A stretch of 64,000 nt of DNA from Diphasiastrum complanatum. Taxonomy: Eukaryota > Streptophyta > Lycopodiopsida > Lycopodiales > Lycopodiaceae. Of the stretch, positions 20,589-32,906 are shown one piece after another. The notes beneath the pieces are model-generated. The model saw nothing but the letters and a program-made list of their open reading frames with translations, made no database searches and was not told where the DNA came from. The stretch spans positions 48,642,870 to 48,706,869 of the forward strand of contig CM055102.1 of assembly GCA_029204225.1 (NCBI GenBank), read 5' to 3'. The stretch's first letter is position 1; the number at the start of each line of letters is the position of its first letter. A program made the position numbers and the translations under genes.

Positions 20589-22440
20589 TCAATAATACCC
20601 ATAAGTGTTTGGTGGCCATTCTGGATAGCCTTGTTTATTGACAATTGGGTAGTCGAGGTATGCCATCTGAGGATCCCAAGATAAATCTTGCTGATATAAT
20701 GGATCCTCATAGATCGGCATAACTGTTCCCAATGTCATGGACTCTCCCAAATCATAATGTGGATATGACGTGTTTGCTTGATGATCTTGTCTGTCCAGGT
20801 ATTCAAAGTATGCATCAGCCTGACGACTTTCCTCAACAGTCAATATCAGAGATTTAGGACAAGGCTTTATCATTATAGGTTCTGGTTCTTGTTGTGCAAT
20901 TGGCCATTTTGGGCTTGGATTCCTCGGATTTGGCCGTCTAAGCAATGTGATGTCCTGATGTAGCTTTGTGGTGGCCAGATGTTGAGTGGAACATTCGGAC
21001 TGTGGTTGGATCTTGTTTATGACTGGCGTTGAAATCTAAGGACAATCTCCCACCTTAGTCTTTCCTTTCTCAATGGACTGCTCTCTTGATGGTGGTACAG
21101 ATGGATCGTTGCGTTGACTGGTAGTCAGTTTGTCTTCAAGTTGCATGGTTGACGTGAGGCCCCTTTGTAGTTCATCCACCAGAAGTTGTGGCAGCATTTG
21201 TTTAATGAGGCTTGCTAGAATCTGCTAGATTGCATCTGTTGCCAATTTCTTGACTTCTTCCGCTACCCCTGTTGGGCTAGATTTTACCCACTTTATCTTC
21301 TGTGGTGTTGGTGATTCATGTGTGGCCGTGTCAACTTGTTTCTGGATCTTTCTCTCATTCCTTCCATCTGCATCTGATTCGTAACCAGGTGGAACTAGAA
21401 GTTTGCATTTGTAGTGCAACTTCTCGGTTAGTGAATTTGCATGGTCATATGTAGGTTGCCGATTCAAGCAGGTAGGAGTCATAACGACTTTTCTTGGGTC
21501 TCTTAGTGGACAATCATGACATGGGTGATTGATGATGCATTGTTCACACCAATGATAACAGGAGAACAGATCATTTCGGTGTGGACATTCTGATCTACGA
21601 TGTTTACCTCCACATCTGAAACACCGTACCGTGTGTAAGATTCCGTCACCTCTCAATTGATGTGCATACACCGGTATCAGGTCTCCTTTGATCCCTTCCA
21701 CTTAATATAGTGGTGAGCCAGTTTGAACTTCCCCTGAATGGGATGGTCCGCTCACTAGTATAACCAATACTTCCACCGAACCTTGCTTAGCCACTAGAGA
21801 AGATTTTGAAAGTCTTGAGACTGATCCATTTTCTTTGGAAGAGCGATCTGATGGCAAGCTAGATGACATAGATGAGGGTTTTGTTGATTGATTTCCAATC
21901 TCCAGAATTTCCTTATTGGATTGATTTCGTAATCTCAGATTTCAAACAACATTGGGGTGTTGGATGTTTTCTAAAACAATAATGGCACTGGTCCAGTGGT
22001 CGGATCTTTAAATTGGCAATTTGTGGTTCTGGGAGGTAATCAGATTGACTGCACATCTCATTTGTGTCACTGACAACTTGCATCTGATTGTCCATGTTGC
22101 TAGTACTTTGGCTAGCGTTGTCTATGGCATCTTGTGGATTAGATGCTCTATCATCCCTGATTGTTTGAATGTTGGATATGGGCTGTGATGGTGTGTGCAA
22201 GATCTGTGCTTCTACAATAGCGGCTGTCTTACAAAGTTTGTTTGGACTGGTATATGTTGTAAAGGGTGACATACCAATCTTGATCTCGTGCGGTAATCCG
22301 GCATAGAAAAATGCCATTTTGTGGTGACTAGGAAGACCAGAATTCCAATCTCCCACCATTTTGGCAAATCGTGTAGTGTAGCCCTTGAGAGTTTCTCCGG
22401 AAAGCATCGAGATTTGGGCAAGCTGCTCATAAATTGCCAT
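20589..22440 (-). pseudogene. Gag polyprotein of the gag-only LTR family (copy A)
   Basis: A first frame (22440-21913) starts MAIYEQLAQISMLSGETL and holds a capsid-like region and a knuckle CHYCFRKHPTPQC. After a frame change, 21701-21225 holds IKGDLIPVYAHQL and a double cysteine cluster (CFRCGGKHRRSECPH, then CYHWCEQC and HPCHDC). The tail, 20945-20589, is rich in Pro and Tyr and ends in NTYGYY before a stop. In the longest copy (42390-43704) the second frame overlaps the first in +1. No protease, RT or integrase follows, so the family looks like a TR-GAG element that depends on another element for mobilisation. This copy has several breaks. Confidence 0.7.
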
Positions 22441-22989
22441 GGCCTATTGTGTGCAAGATGAACATATATGGAGTGGTGAGGTGATGTACAAGAGAGAGAT
22501 TGGGGGATGCAGTTTTTGAAATGTATATGAGAGAATTGATGATGAGGAGATGGAAGAAGAAAAGAAAAAGCAGAAATATTCCTCAGTCTAGAACAGTCAC
22601 GGTTTGGGCAAGGGTAGATTTTATAAATAAATTCAATTATGCCCTTCCAGCGAAAGTCTTATGACGAGGGATGATAATTGGAAAAGTACTTATGTAGGTT
22701 TTTATGGCAAAGGGTTAGTTTTGCTTCCAAAAACTACTTTTTGGCACCTCTCCGAAAGTTTATAGAAGGATTTTTCAATACCAACTATAACTTGTTTTAG
22801 CGTTGGCAGTCTTGGGAGGAGTCTATCAAAGATAAAGTCACTCACCAAAGAGGCTTGGGCTAAAAATTATTATAATATTTTTTATAGAAAAGGGCCTTCG
22901 ACAGTCGTGGGAGGAGCTATCAGAGATAGGGTCACTTCCCAACGAGGCTAATGGCCCAATTCGTATTTTTATTTTTATTTTTATAGAAA
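22441..22989 (-). other. Leader of the gag-only element, copy A
   Basis: Conserved untranslated sequence also present inverted at about 32360-32906. The two copies match closely over hundreds of bases (for example around the CCCTTTGCCATAAAAACCT block). No gene. Confidence 0.6.
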
Positions 22990-23290
22990 AATAAACCCTC
23001 GTAGATTTCTCTGTGTCCTGGTCTTAGTGAGACTAAGATAGAACTTCAAAGGCCTCTACAAAAGTTTGTTGGTTTTTTTTTTTTTTGACAACAAACTCTT
23101 GCAGATTTCTCTGTATCCTGGTCTTAGTGAGACTAAGATGGAACTCAGAGGCCTTTACAAAAGTTTGTTATTTAATTATTTTATTTTTGTTTTTTGATTG
23201 ACAACAAACCCTTGCAGATTTTTCTGTGTCTTGGTCTTAGTGAAACTAAGATGGAATTTCAGAGGCCTTTACAAAAGTTTCTTATTTATT
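22990..23290. repeat. Tandem repeats of about 95-115 bp, three copies
   Basis: Each unit contains CCTGGTCTTAGTGAGACTAA and AGGCCTxTACAAAAGTTTGTT. Homologous arrays lie at 32060-32345 and 44680-44980 in opposite orientation. Confidence 0.8.
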
Positions 23291-23559
23291 TATTTTTATT
23301 TTTATGGTTTTTTTTTTTTAAAGAAGAGACTACAATAAAATAAAATAAAACACAGCGAGGGTAACTAGATCGTCAAAAGTTAAGGTTTAAAAAACATAGC
23401 AGATGAAATGAAATGAAATGAAAAACACAACTCCGAAAAAGGTCTCAAAGATAACGTAAAAGGAGAAGGGAAATACTAAAATTAAAAAAAAAATTAGAGA
23501 AGAAGAGAAGGAATGGTATACGCAGGAGTATGAAAAACGTAGTTTGGGATGCCGGTTCT

Positions 23560-24215
23560 TTGGAGTGCAATAGTGAGAGAAAGGAGAAGGGGGCGGAGCA
23601 GCAAACAGAGGGGAAGGGAGCAGGAGCGAAGCAAGCAACTGAGGAGCAGGGACGGAGCAGACGAGCAGGGAGGTGAAGCGAGGTAGGAGCGGACAAGAGC
23701 AGAAGGAAGGAGCAGCAAGCGAGTAGGGAGGGGGAAGGGAAGTGAAGGAGCGAGAGCAGCAGGTGAGTGAGGAGATAACGAGAGTGAAGAGGGCAGGTGA
23801 GCAGCAAGGAGGAGCACGGGAAGGGATCAGAACAACAAGGAGGCAGAAAATCGCAACAGGAGCAAGGGGTTGTGAAGGGAGTGGGCAGGGGGAGGGATCA
23901 GAGGAGAGTGAAAGGAAGCGAAGGAGTAGGGAGGAGTAGGACGAGCCGGGAGGGTGCGAGAATGGGGAGAGGAGAGCAGTAGCGAGGGAGGGAGTGGACC
24001 AGGAAGGGAAGGGGCAGCAGGCGAGGGAGGAAGCGGCGGAGCAGAAGGAGGAAGTGGAGTAGCAGGCAAGCAGGAAAATCACAGCAGGAGCAGCGGTGGA
24101 GCGAGCAGCAGACAGGAGCAGAGGTGGAACGAGCAGGGATGAGCAGCAATGGAGGGGGAGCGAGCAGGTACGAGCAGCGGGGAAGGGGAATGAGCGAAGG
24201 AGTAGGGAGGGGATA
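23560..24215. repeat. Polypurine tract (about 650 bp), interior of gag-only element
   Basis: The plus strand is almost all A and G, built from words such as GGAGCAG, GAGCGAG and GAAGGAG. It matches, in inverted orientation, the polypyrimidine tracts at 30888-31775 and 43872-44395. Long Ser/Pro/Leu frames across it are composition artefacts. Confidence 0.85.
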
Positions 24216-24548
24216 AAATCACTTCAGGAAAGCATGGATAAAATTTGCTTACATAAAATGGATAAAAGCGTGGATTTTTTTTTTTTTAAAGGAAGACTGT
24301 TCCATATCAAAACTGAGATTACGGCAATAAAAAACACTAAGCAATTTGAAAAAATTTGACACAATATATAGCTTAAAAGGAAAAACAAAATTAATCCCTT
24401 GAGGGCTTGGGTTTTTTGTAATGGACTTGGAAGATTCCAAAGAATGGGGAAAAAGAGGAGGTGAGGGAAGGAAGTAGAGAAGAGTGGAAAAAAAAAAAAG
24501 CAGCTATGCGGTGACCAACGTTGGCGCTCCCCGGCAATGGCGCCAATT
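24216..24548 (-). mobile_element. Leader and tRNA-Asp primer site of copy A
   Basis: It contains the conserved leader and, next to the LTR, TTGGCGCCATTGCCGGGGA read on the minus strand (24529-24547 approximately). One mismatch separates it from the tRNA-Asp complement. Confidence 0.75.
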
Positions 24549-24628
24549 GTTGTCCGTCGGGTGCGTTCACTGGGAGCCACCCCGTGCACACCTGCATAGC
24601 AAGAGAGAGAGAAGAGAGATAGAGAGGA

Positions 24629-24696
<68 letters not shown>

Positions 24697-24773
24697 GAGA
24701 AGAGAGTTCACCATGGATGGTTGGGGCTATAGGGGCTCGAGTGCCTACCCATAGCTATGCACCAATCAACCTT

Positions 24774-24839
<66 letters not shown>

Positions 24840-25310
24840 AGAAGGAGAGCTTTATTGAGAAGAATAGAAGATATGTACAATCGAAAATGGCCTCCTTATA
24901 TAGTTGAGGAGAGAGGGCCATCTTGGCTCTCATTGGCCTATTTACAATGGCATCCTAGCCCTTCAAACTAATTGAACTTCAATCTAATGGTTCATTAGGA
25001 AAAGGGCCAAACTCACATGATTCATGTGAGTTTGAGAGATTCCCTTTTAACTTAGAACCTTATGAACTTGACTTTGGGCTTTTTAATTAATTTATCCTAA
25101 CTAAGGCCCCAAGTCTTTTATTCAAGTTCTACCTAACCATTTTGTGTGCTCATTGGGTTGGGCTTACACGCGCAGGACGCCAGTGGCCTCACACTTATTA
25201 TCCTAACTGTACACTGCACTGTGGCGGGGCCCACTAGGTAAGGCTTGGCCAACAATATTTCAAGTGGTGGGACCCACTTATTCATTATTGTGTAGGAAAT
25301 ACCCACAACA
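24549..25310 (-). repeat. Full-length LTR of the tRNA-Asp family (copy A 5' LTR)
   Basis: On the minus strand it runs from TGTTGTGGGTATTT to GGACAACA, about 762 bp including two GA/CT microsatellites (24628-24692 and 24777-24837). A TATA-like CTATATAAGG on the minus strand (near 24897) and AATAAAG (near 24850) mark the promoter and polyadenylation region. Confidence 0.85.
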
Positions 25311-26035
25311 TGTTTCCGTGTAATTAAATAAATTCGTCGGTTGTAGTAGAAATAAGTTGTGAGGGTCGTGGCATCCTACGTGCGTAAGCCCATGGCCCAC
25401 TGAGCACTTGTAAATAATTTATTTTTGAGTAAACTTGACTTTGGGCCATGTAAAAGAATAATATTAAAATGCCAAAGTTTAAGTTAAACTTAAGTTCATA
25501 AGTTTTGTAATTAGTCAAAAGTTAAATGGTGGTAGGTGGAGTGTGCTTCCTTCTACACCATAGATTAGTTTGTGTTTCTTTTGAAGGGCGTGGATTTCAA
25601 TTCCACCTTCTTGAAAGTAGCCAATAGGAAACAAGGGTCAAGGGCCACCCCAAAGATAAAAATGCACCTATTGTACACCATTTTACATGCCTCTACCAAA
25701 TTGGAGAGCCAAAGTATTCTCATGTGCTAATCATTCTTGCTTGTTCTTTTGTTGTGTTTGCTTTTGCTTTCATTTCCGTGGTTATTGTTTTAACTAGTTA
25801 TGGCTTCTCCATTAGCATGCATATTGAGCACATGAACTAACCTCCATCTCACCTCTCTCTCTTTCCTCTTTCACCTACTATCTTGATGATTGCTTGTGGT
25901 TAGGGTTAGTGAAAGTAGAGTTAAGGTGGGGTAGTGTTGAAGTAGAGTTAGGAAAGCATCTAAACTAGCAACTAAACATAGTTAGGAACCTATCTTTGCG
26001 TTCTAACCCTTTTGACAGTGGAGGGCTGCTCACCA
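25311..26035. other. No gene recognised; diverged LTR debris
   Basis: A short stretch (25345-25410, TGTGAGGG to GAGCACTTG) resembles part of the neighbouring LTR in diverged form. The rest is AT-rich, with a CT-rich patch near 25850. Confidence 0.3.
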
Positions 26036-28392
26036 TCAAACCACACACCCTACAATTGTTGGTTCATTAGGAATATCGTGAGCTCCAAACCTGGTAGGAT
26101 CTATATGATTTAGAATCTGTTCATCAGTAAGTTCAACATTTTCGTCATAAAATAAGGCATGACTAACGTGAATGAGTTCATCTTCAATAGGATCTAGAAT
26201 TGAATTTGTTGATATCCATGCCACATTCATCATATTGACTGGAAATGTGATAGGCATATCCAAAGTACGATCAGGCATAGAAATGTACCTCAACTTTGAA
26301 TGATTTCACACATATATCCTGCTGTACAATCCACAATTGCAAGAGCTTGATTTCAATTCACATTATCTGTTGAGAGTCATAGTGCACTCCCAAAGCTTTT
26401 ACTAGTCGATCACAAATATGATCCTTTGTTGATGAATCATCATCTCCTTTTCGGACTACTGGTTTGATTTTCAACTACTGGTTAATGGATCAACTTTAAC
26501 TGCATGCTCACAATTGTCAAATGTATTTTTTTTGGTTTTCCAGTTATGAATGACTTACGCAACTCGTAACCATGGATGTCCCAATAGAATGTGATAAACT
26601 GATGGTGCTTCCGGTAAGTCCATTACTACAAAAGTAATGACAAATTGAACTCCAACAATCTTGATATGTATATGTTACACTATGCCTTTAGGACGATCAA
26701 CTACCTTGATAGCAAAAGTTGTAGGTTTCATCCTTGTGAGACCTCATTTAGCACATAGCTTTGTTGAGATCAAATTAACTCCTGAACCTCCATCTATCAC
26801 GGTTATCTTTTTACCAAATTGTTTATGTTGATAGAATATTCATGATAGTTTTGTTTGTGACACTTCAGGTTTTGTCATCTTGAAAGCTTTTTGTGATGGT
26901 GCAACTTAGTATTAATATCTGTTCGTGGATTATGTGAATCTGTTGGCAGCACATGTGAAGAATGAATTTCGGCTATAGCTTTGGTGGCTTCCAATGCCTC
27001 CTCTTCTTGCAAATCTTTGATCCACTGCCTCATGTTGTGGTATTTCTTCTTCTCAAAGTCAAGATTCAGCAGGTGTTGGATCAACAACAACTCCTTTTGG
27101 TTTCTGAGCTTGTGTAACAGCCATCAATGGTGCACTTGGTTCAATGGGTTGGACTACTGGCCTTTGCTTGGTTGTAATCATATTCAATGGAGCAGTTACG
27201 TGGTGGTTTGGTTCTTGCTGGAAAATCCTTATAACAATGTCCATGACCGCATTCCCAACAGAATGGGTTAATCTTTTTCTTATTTGGACATTCAGCAATT
27301 CTATGATTTTCTCCATATCCAAAGCATTCAAGTGGTGCTCTAGCCCACTGTCTAGACTGTTGTTTTTGCGTAGCAACATAGATAGCGTATTACTCTAAAG
27401 GACCGATATCTTGATCAATATTGTAGTTCCATTGGTCATTACCAACCGAAGGTCCTGGTTCCATCATATTCGCAGAAGGAACATGTTTTGCTGGAGGAAC
27501 TGGCAAAGCTAATCATTCTGTAAATCCAAGATCGTGGGTCTTACCATCAGGTCCCTTCCAATTTGGATTATCTCTATATTGATATTAAATGAGCAAAAAG
27601 ATGTATCATGTTCAGTAGAATTGCATAGATGACAATAAGTATCCTTCACATGTTGTTTCAGTGTTGGAGACTCATTTATGGTGTGATTTCTAGCAAAGAT
27701 CACACACCACACATTTTAATTTGCTAGGAAATGTTTTAACCATTTTATTACTTGTTTTTTTAATCTTCGCATTCTACATTTCCAAAGCTTTCAACTTTGC
27801 ATCGAACTCTGACTACATCTTCTCTAGCTGCATCTTCTGCTTCTAACCAAGTTTCTCAAATTCATCCATCATCAACTCAATTGTTGCATTGATGTTTGTA
27901 GATGCAATAGTTGCGGATGTTGTAGTGTTTTTCTCCGTAGTATATGACAACATTCCCACGTTTGTTTCATCATCTAAATCTTCATCCTCTTCACATATTG
28001 CATTGTTCATAGCATTTCATAATGACGTATAATCTGCTTGATGTTTGAGTTCCCATCTATTTTTTTTAGGTAGACCTACTAAAAACCACATAATCATAGC
28101 ATCATTTGTAATTAGCTCAATATAATCTCATACCCATTCTCTCTTTCCCATTTTTACTTAAAAGTATGACAAGATCTTCCAAGAACTTTCTGGATTTAAA
28201 TTTTGTAATTAGGCCACCTTTAACCACTTCCAAATCCATACGTTCAGTCTCAGCTTGGTTGTAAAACCAATATTGTGCTACTCTTGTTAAGGCAATAGGA
28301 AACAGCTTAAGTTTATCCAATGGAAAAACTTCCTCATAAACCTCATACGATTTAAGAGATTTTGAGAAATCTGACTGAATCAAATAACCCAT
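26036..28392 (-). pseudogene. Decayed Ty3/gypsy gag-protease region
   Basis: In minus order: 28392-28117 has KLKLFPIALTRVAQYWFYNQ, the capsid-helix pattern of the retrotransposon gag domain. 27712-27509 has a knuckle CHLCNSTEHDTSFC (Cx2Cx4-5Hx4C type). 27379-27059 includes a second knuckle remnant ECGHGHCYKD. Around 26830-26560 is a retropepsin block (VIDGGSGVNLIS, then ILLGHPWL). 26293-26036 is a downstream block shared with 14550-14960. Several stops and frame changes break it. No RT follows. Same family as 16434-17200. Confidence 0.7.
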
Positions 28393-29880
28393 TATACTTT
28401 TGGTAACTGTAGACGACCCATTATACTTTGGTAATTGTAGAGAGGTGATCTTCTAACAATAACTTGTGGAGCAACAATCGGAGGATTCGGTAGCTCAAGT
28501 TCATTATTTGAATCAGCCACTCTTCCAAATCACTTCAAAAGGACAATGAGATTGGATCTAGATTTTTCAATTAACTCCTATTTTTTATCAGATCAGAAAA
28601 AAAAACTTCATCACTTGATTTCAATTAAAGTTTGATTTTGAAAAAAAGATCTTAATCAAGCAATCAACACTTCTAGAAATATAAATTTCTCATAATTAAT
28701 ATCAAAATGTAATAGAATCTTTCAAAAATTTGATAGTAACTAGATTTGATAGATTGGAACTCAAAAATAGCACAAGCAAAGGTTTCCTAAGTGAAAGTTG
28801 ACTCAGTGAAGGTTCTTTCATTACTATTTTGGATAAAAAATCACTTGCTTGACTATTTTTAACAAATCTGGTAAAACTAATCTTCGACTGATTGATAATA
28901 GGTATATCTAATAATGATCATTCTAGGGTAGAACTGGCGAAGGCTCTTTTTTGACAAACAATGACTTTTTTGCAGCTTGGCGAGGATTAAGATAGACTTT
29001 TTGGGTAATCCAGATGGAGTTAACCTTCGTCGAACTCAAAAATGACAGATTACTATATTTGAAAACCTCAGACAAATCGGTGGATGTTCAGGCAAAGGAT
29101 CAAGAGTGATATTGTTATTTTTGCAAAAAAGAGCAATTTTTGACAAAAGTATCTCAATATAACAATTGAACTTGACTTAACGTTCGCCCAACTTACTGAT
29201 TACCAAAAATAGTATGATGAACTGACTGTGACTCAGGTGAAGGTTCAGGTGAAGTTTCCTTTAAGAGAAAAACTTTCTACAAAAGGTATCCAACAACTTG
29301 TGGAATGGTCACTTTAGCCTTCTATTTTTTGAATTAACCTTCATCGACCTGGCTATAGATAGATCTGGGTCAGATCTAGGTACAATAGACCAGACAAAGA
29401 TTGGTTTTTTGTATTTTTTTTGGTTTTTTGGAGTTTTTTTGGTGATTTTTGTTCAATTTTTGGAGATCGACTGGGAAGTAAACTTTGCCCCTTCAAATTG
29501 TAGTTTCATTGAATCAAGGTGGTACTGTCTACAAGTCGGTGAAGGTTGATTGCTAGGAACAGAAAGCTATCAGTGTCTGATGAATATTTTGTCCCTTTTG
29601 TCACCAAAATGGCAGAAATGAACAATTTTTATTGATTTCTTTGATTTCTTCAGATCCAATAGATCTTAGGAATGGTGATCTATCTGGGTTTCTCTGCTCA
29701 ACAATGAAAACAGATTTCAAGCCAAAAAAAAATCTACACAAATCAAAATCTCTCTCAAATCAACACTAAATTGCAATTTTAACCCTATTATGCCAAGACA
29801 AGATGCCTAAATGCAAGCTAACATCCAAGCATGGATCAAAAACATGCTAAAAAATGAAAAATTGGCGTAGCTTCCTGGCA
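28393..29880. other. Retroelement leader-like non-coding sequence
   Basis: AT-rich with scattered GAAGGTT and CGAAGG words like those at 15-18 kb, consistent with the untranslated leader of the adjacent minus-strand gag fragment. I see no gene; the 83-residue frame at 29298-29549 is low-complexity. Confidence 0.35.
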
Positions 29881-29889
29881 AAACACTTG

Positions 29890-30520
29890 GGTTTATCGAA
29901 GACTCCTCAATTTGAGCAAGGTTTGAGTTGAGTTGAGGATAAATTCTTAGTGAATATGCTTCATGCCACTGTACACCTATTAATGAGTTGGGTTGATCAA
30001 AGACTCCTCAACTCGATGAAGGTTTGAGTTGAGTTTAGGATAGATTCTCAGTGAGTATACTTCATGGCATAGTACACATATTAATAAGTTGATTTAAGAG
30101 CCTCAACTCGAACAAGGTTTGATTTGCGTTGAGGATAAATTTCTAGTGAGTATGTTTCATGGGATAGCACACCAAATTTGAGACTAAATAAAGAGTCTCA
30201 ATGACAATTGAAGCATAGACTCTTTGACCTAATTTGATTACAAAAATTACATCAGAATTATAATGGTTCATTGACTTGATTGAAGATTCTCAACTCAAAT
30301 CAGGTTTGAGTTGAGGCTAATTAAAGGCTCATTCACTCGAACCAAACTCAAATTGGGTTGATTGATGACTCAACTCAAACCATTTTTGAGTTGAGTTGAG
30401 GCTAAATTATTAGCTAGTATGGATAATGGAATAGTACACCTATTAATGAGTTGGCTTGATTGAAGACTCCTCAACTAGTACCAGGTTTGAGTTGAGTTGA
30501 GGATAGATTCTCAGTAAGTA
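29890..30520. repeat. Tandem repeat, about 100-bp unit, about six copies
   Basis: The phrase GGTTTGAGTTGAGTTGAGGA recurs near 29921, 30021, 30116 (diverged), 30303, 30383 and 30483. Companion phrases are GACTCCTCAACT and TAGTACACxTATTAAT. Spacing is 95-100 bp for most units, and units are imperfect. Confidence 0.75.
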
Positions 30521-30530
30521 TGCAAATTCA

Positions 30531-30885
30531 AGAAGAAATCACAAAGATTTGGAAACACTCTAGCCTCTTCTTTTCTCTCTCTAGCAAATCTTGCACATAG
30601 AATGTAGATTTCTTGATCACAATAGATCAAACCTCAATGTAGTGAGCTTTTGCTAACATCTAAGATTGAAATACACTCTTGAAATTGTCCAGCAACTTAA
30701 AATTGAGAGATCCTATCAATTTTAGAGTTTCTTAAAAAATGCAAAATATTGAATCAAGCAAAATCTTTATGCAAAAGCTAGAACCTTGGTATATCATCTA
30801 TTAGAATGCATAATCCTCTATGATGAGAAATTTTTGTCTCCACATTCCAGCAAGTGGTTTCAGCCATCTACAAGTGATTTGGCCT
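30531..30885. other. No gene recognised
   Basis: AT-rich sequence between the 100-bp repeat array and the polypyrimidine tract. Confidence 0.4.
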
Positions 30886-30887
30886 AA

Positions 30888-31775
30888 AATGATTCCCTGC
30901 TTGTCCCTACTCTTTCGCTCTCTCCCACTTTCTCCGATCCCTTCCCTTGCTCCTTCTCAGCACCTGCCTGCCTGCTCTCCTCTCTCCTCCGCTTTTTTCC
31001 TGCTCGCTGCACCTCCTCCCCTACTCTCTCTCGTCCCCTTCCCCTCTCTCTGTTGATCCGCTCCTCTCTCTCCTCCGCTTCCTCCCTACTTGCTATTTTT
31101 CCCTCCTCTTTCTCTCTCCCTGCTCCTCCGTTCCTTCTCCTTCCCCGCTGCTCGTCCCTACTCGCTCCCCCTCCTTCATCCCTGCTCATCCCTGCTCGCT
31201 CCACCTCTGCTCCTGTCTGTTGCTCGCTCCACCGCTGCTCCTGCTGCGATTTCTCTATTTGCCTGTTACTTCGCTCCCTCCTTCTGTTCCACCGCTTCCT
31301 CCCTCGCCTGCTGCCCCTTCCCTTCCTACTCCACTCCCTCCCTCGCTACTGCTCTCCCCTCCCCCTTCTCACACCCTCCCGTCTCGTCCTGCTCCTCCCT
31401 ACTCCTTCGCTTCCTTTCGCTCTCCTCTAATCCCTCCTCCTTCCCACTCCCTTCACCACCCCTTGTTTCTGTTACGATTTTCTGTCTCCCTGCTGCTCCG
31501 ATCCCTTCCTCTGCTCCTCGTTGCTGCTCACCCGCCCCTTCAGTCTCGTTCTCTCCTCACTCCCCTGCTGCTCTTGCTCCTTCGCTTCCCTTCCTCCTCC
31601 CTGCTCGCTTGCTGCTCCTTCCTTATGCTCTTGTCCACTCCTACCCATCTTCACCTACCTCGCTTCACCTCCCTGCTCATCTGCTCCATCCCTGCTCCTC
31701 GGTTGTGTGCTTCGTTCCCGCTCCCTTCCTCTCTATTCGCTGCTCCGTCCCCTTTTTCTTTCCCTCAGTGTCGCA
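30888..31775. repeat. Polypyrimidine tract (about 890 bp), gag-only element copy B
   Basis: The plus strand is almost all C and T, with words such as CTGCTCC and TCCCTGCTCGCTCC. It is homologous to 43872-44395 and, inverted, to 23560-24215. The apparent 340-residue frame here is a composition artefact. Confidence 0.85.
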
Positions 31776-32906
31776 CTCTAGAGAACCGACATCCCAAATT
31801 GCGTTTTTCATACTCCTGCGTATATCATTCCTTCTCTTCTTCTCGTCTCTTAATTTTTTTTATAATTTTAGTATTTTCCTTCTCCTTTCACGTTATCTTT
31901 GAAACCTTTTTTGGAGTTGTGTTTTTCATTTCATTTCATCTGCTATGTTTTTTAAACCTTAACTTTTGACGATCTAGTTACCCTCGCTGTTTTTTTTTTT
32001 TTTACTATAGTCTCTTCTTTTAAAAAAAACAAAACAATAAAACTAAAAATAAATAAATAACAAACTTTTGTAAAGGCCTCTGAAATTCCTTCTTAGTTTC
32101 ACTAAGACCAGGACACAGAGAAATCTGCAAGGGTTTGTTGTCAATCAAAAAACAAAAAATAAATAAATAAATAAGAAACTTTTGTAAAGGCCTCTGAGAT
32201 CCATCTTAGTCTCACTAAGACCAGGACACAGAGAAATCTGCAACAGTTTGTTGTCCAGAAAAAAAAAAAAAAACCAACAAACTTTTGCAGAGGCCTTCGA
32301 AGTTTCATCTTAGTCTCAATAAGACCAGGACACAAAGAAATCTGCAAGAAATTTTTTTTCTATAAAAATAAAAATAAAAATACGAATTGGGCCATTAGCC
32401 TCGTTGGGAAGTGACCCTATCTCTGATAACTCCTCCCACGACTGTCGAAGGCCCTTTTCTATAAACAATATTATAATAATTTTTAGCCCAAGCCTCTTTG
32501 GTGAGTGACTTTATCTTTGATAGACTCCTCCCAAGACTACCAAGGCTAAAACGAGTTATAGTTGGTATTGAAAAATCCTTCTATAAACTTTCGGAGAGGT
32601 GCCGAAAAGTAGTTTTTGGAAGCAAAACTAACCCTTTGCCATAAAAACCTACATAAGTACTTTTCCAATTATCATCCCTCGTCATAAGACTTTCGCTGGA
32701 AGGGCATAATTGAATTTATTTATAAAATCTACCCTTGCCCAAACCGTGACTGTTCTAGACTGAGGAATATTTCTGCTTTTTCTTTTCTTCTTCCATCTCC
32801 TCATCATCAATTCCCTCATATACATTTCAAAAACTGCATCCCCCAATCTCTCTCTCGTACATCACCACACTACTCCATATCATCTTCATCTTGCACACAA
32901 CAAGCC
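31776..32906 (+). mobile_element. Interior of gag-only element, copy B (repeats and leader)
   Basis: It contains the conserved block starting AGAACCGACATCCCAAATTG, the tandem units with CTAAGACCAGGACACAGAG at 32060-32345, and a leader matching 22441-22989 in inverted orientation. Just before gag is CATCTTGCACACAACAAGCC. Confidence 0.75.

Noticed and set aside
30947-31969. A 340-codon Ser/Pro/Leu-rich frame and similar frames in other registers
   Set aside because: All three plus frames are open across the pyrimidine-only tract. The composition (CT words) explains this, and homologous tracts at 23.6 and 43.9 kb behave the same way.
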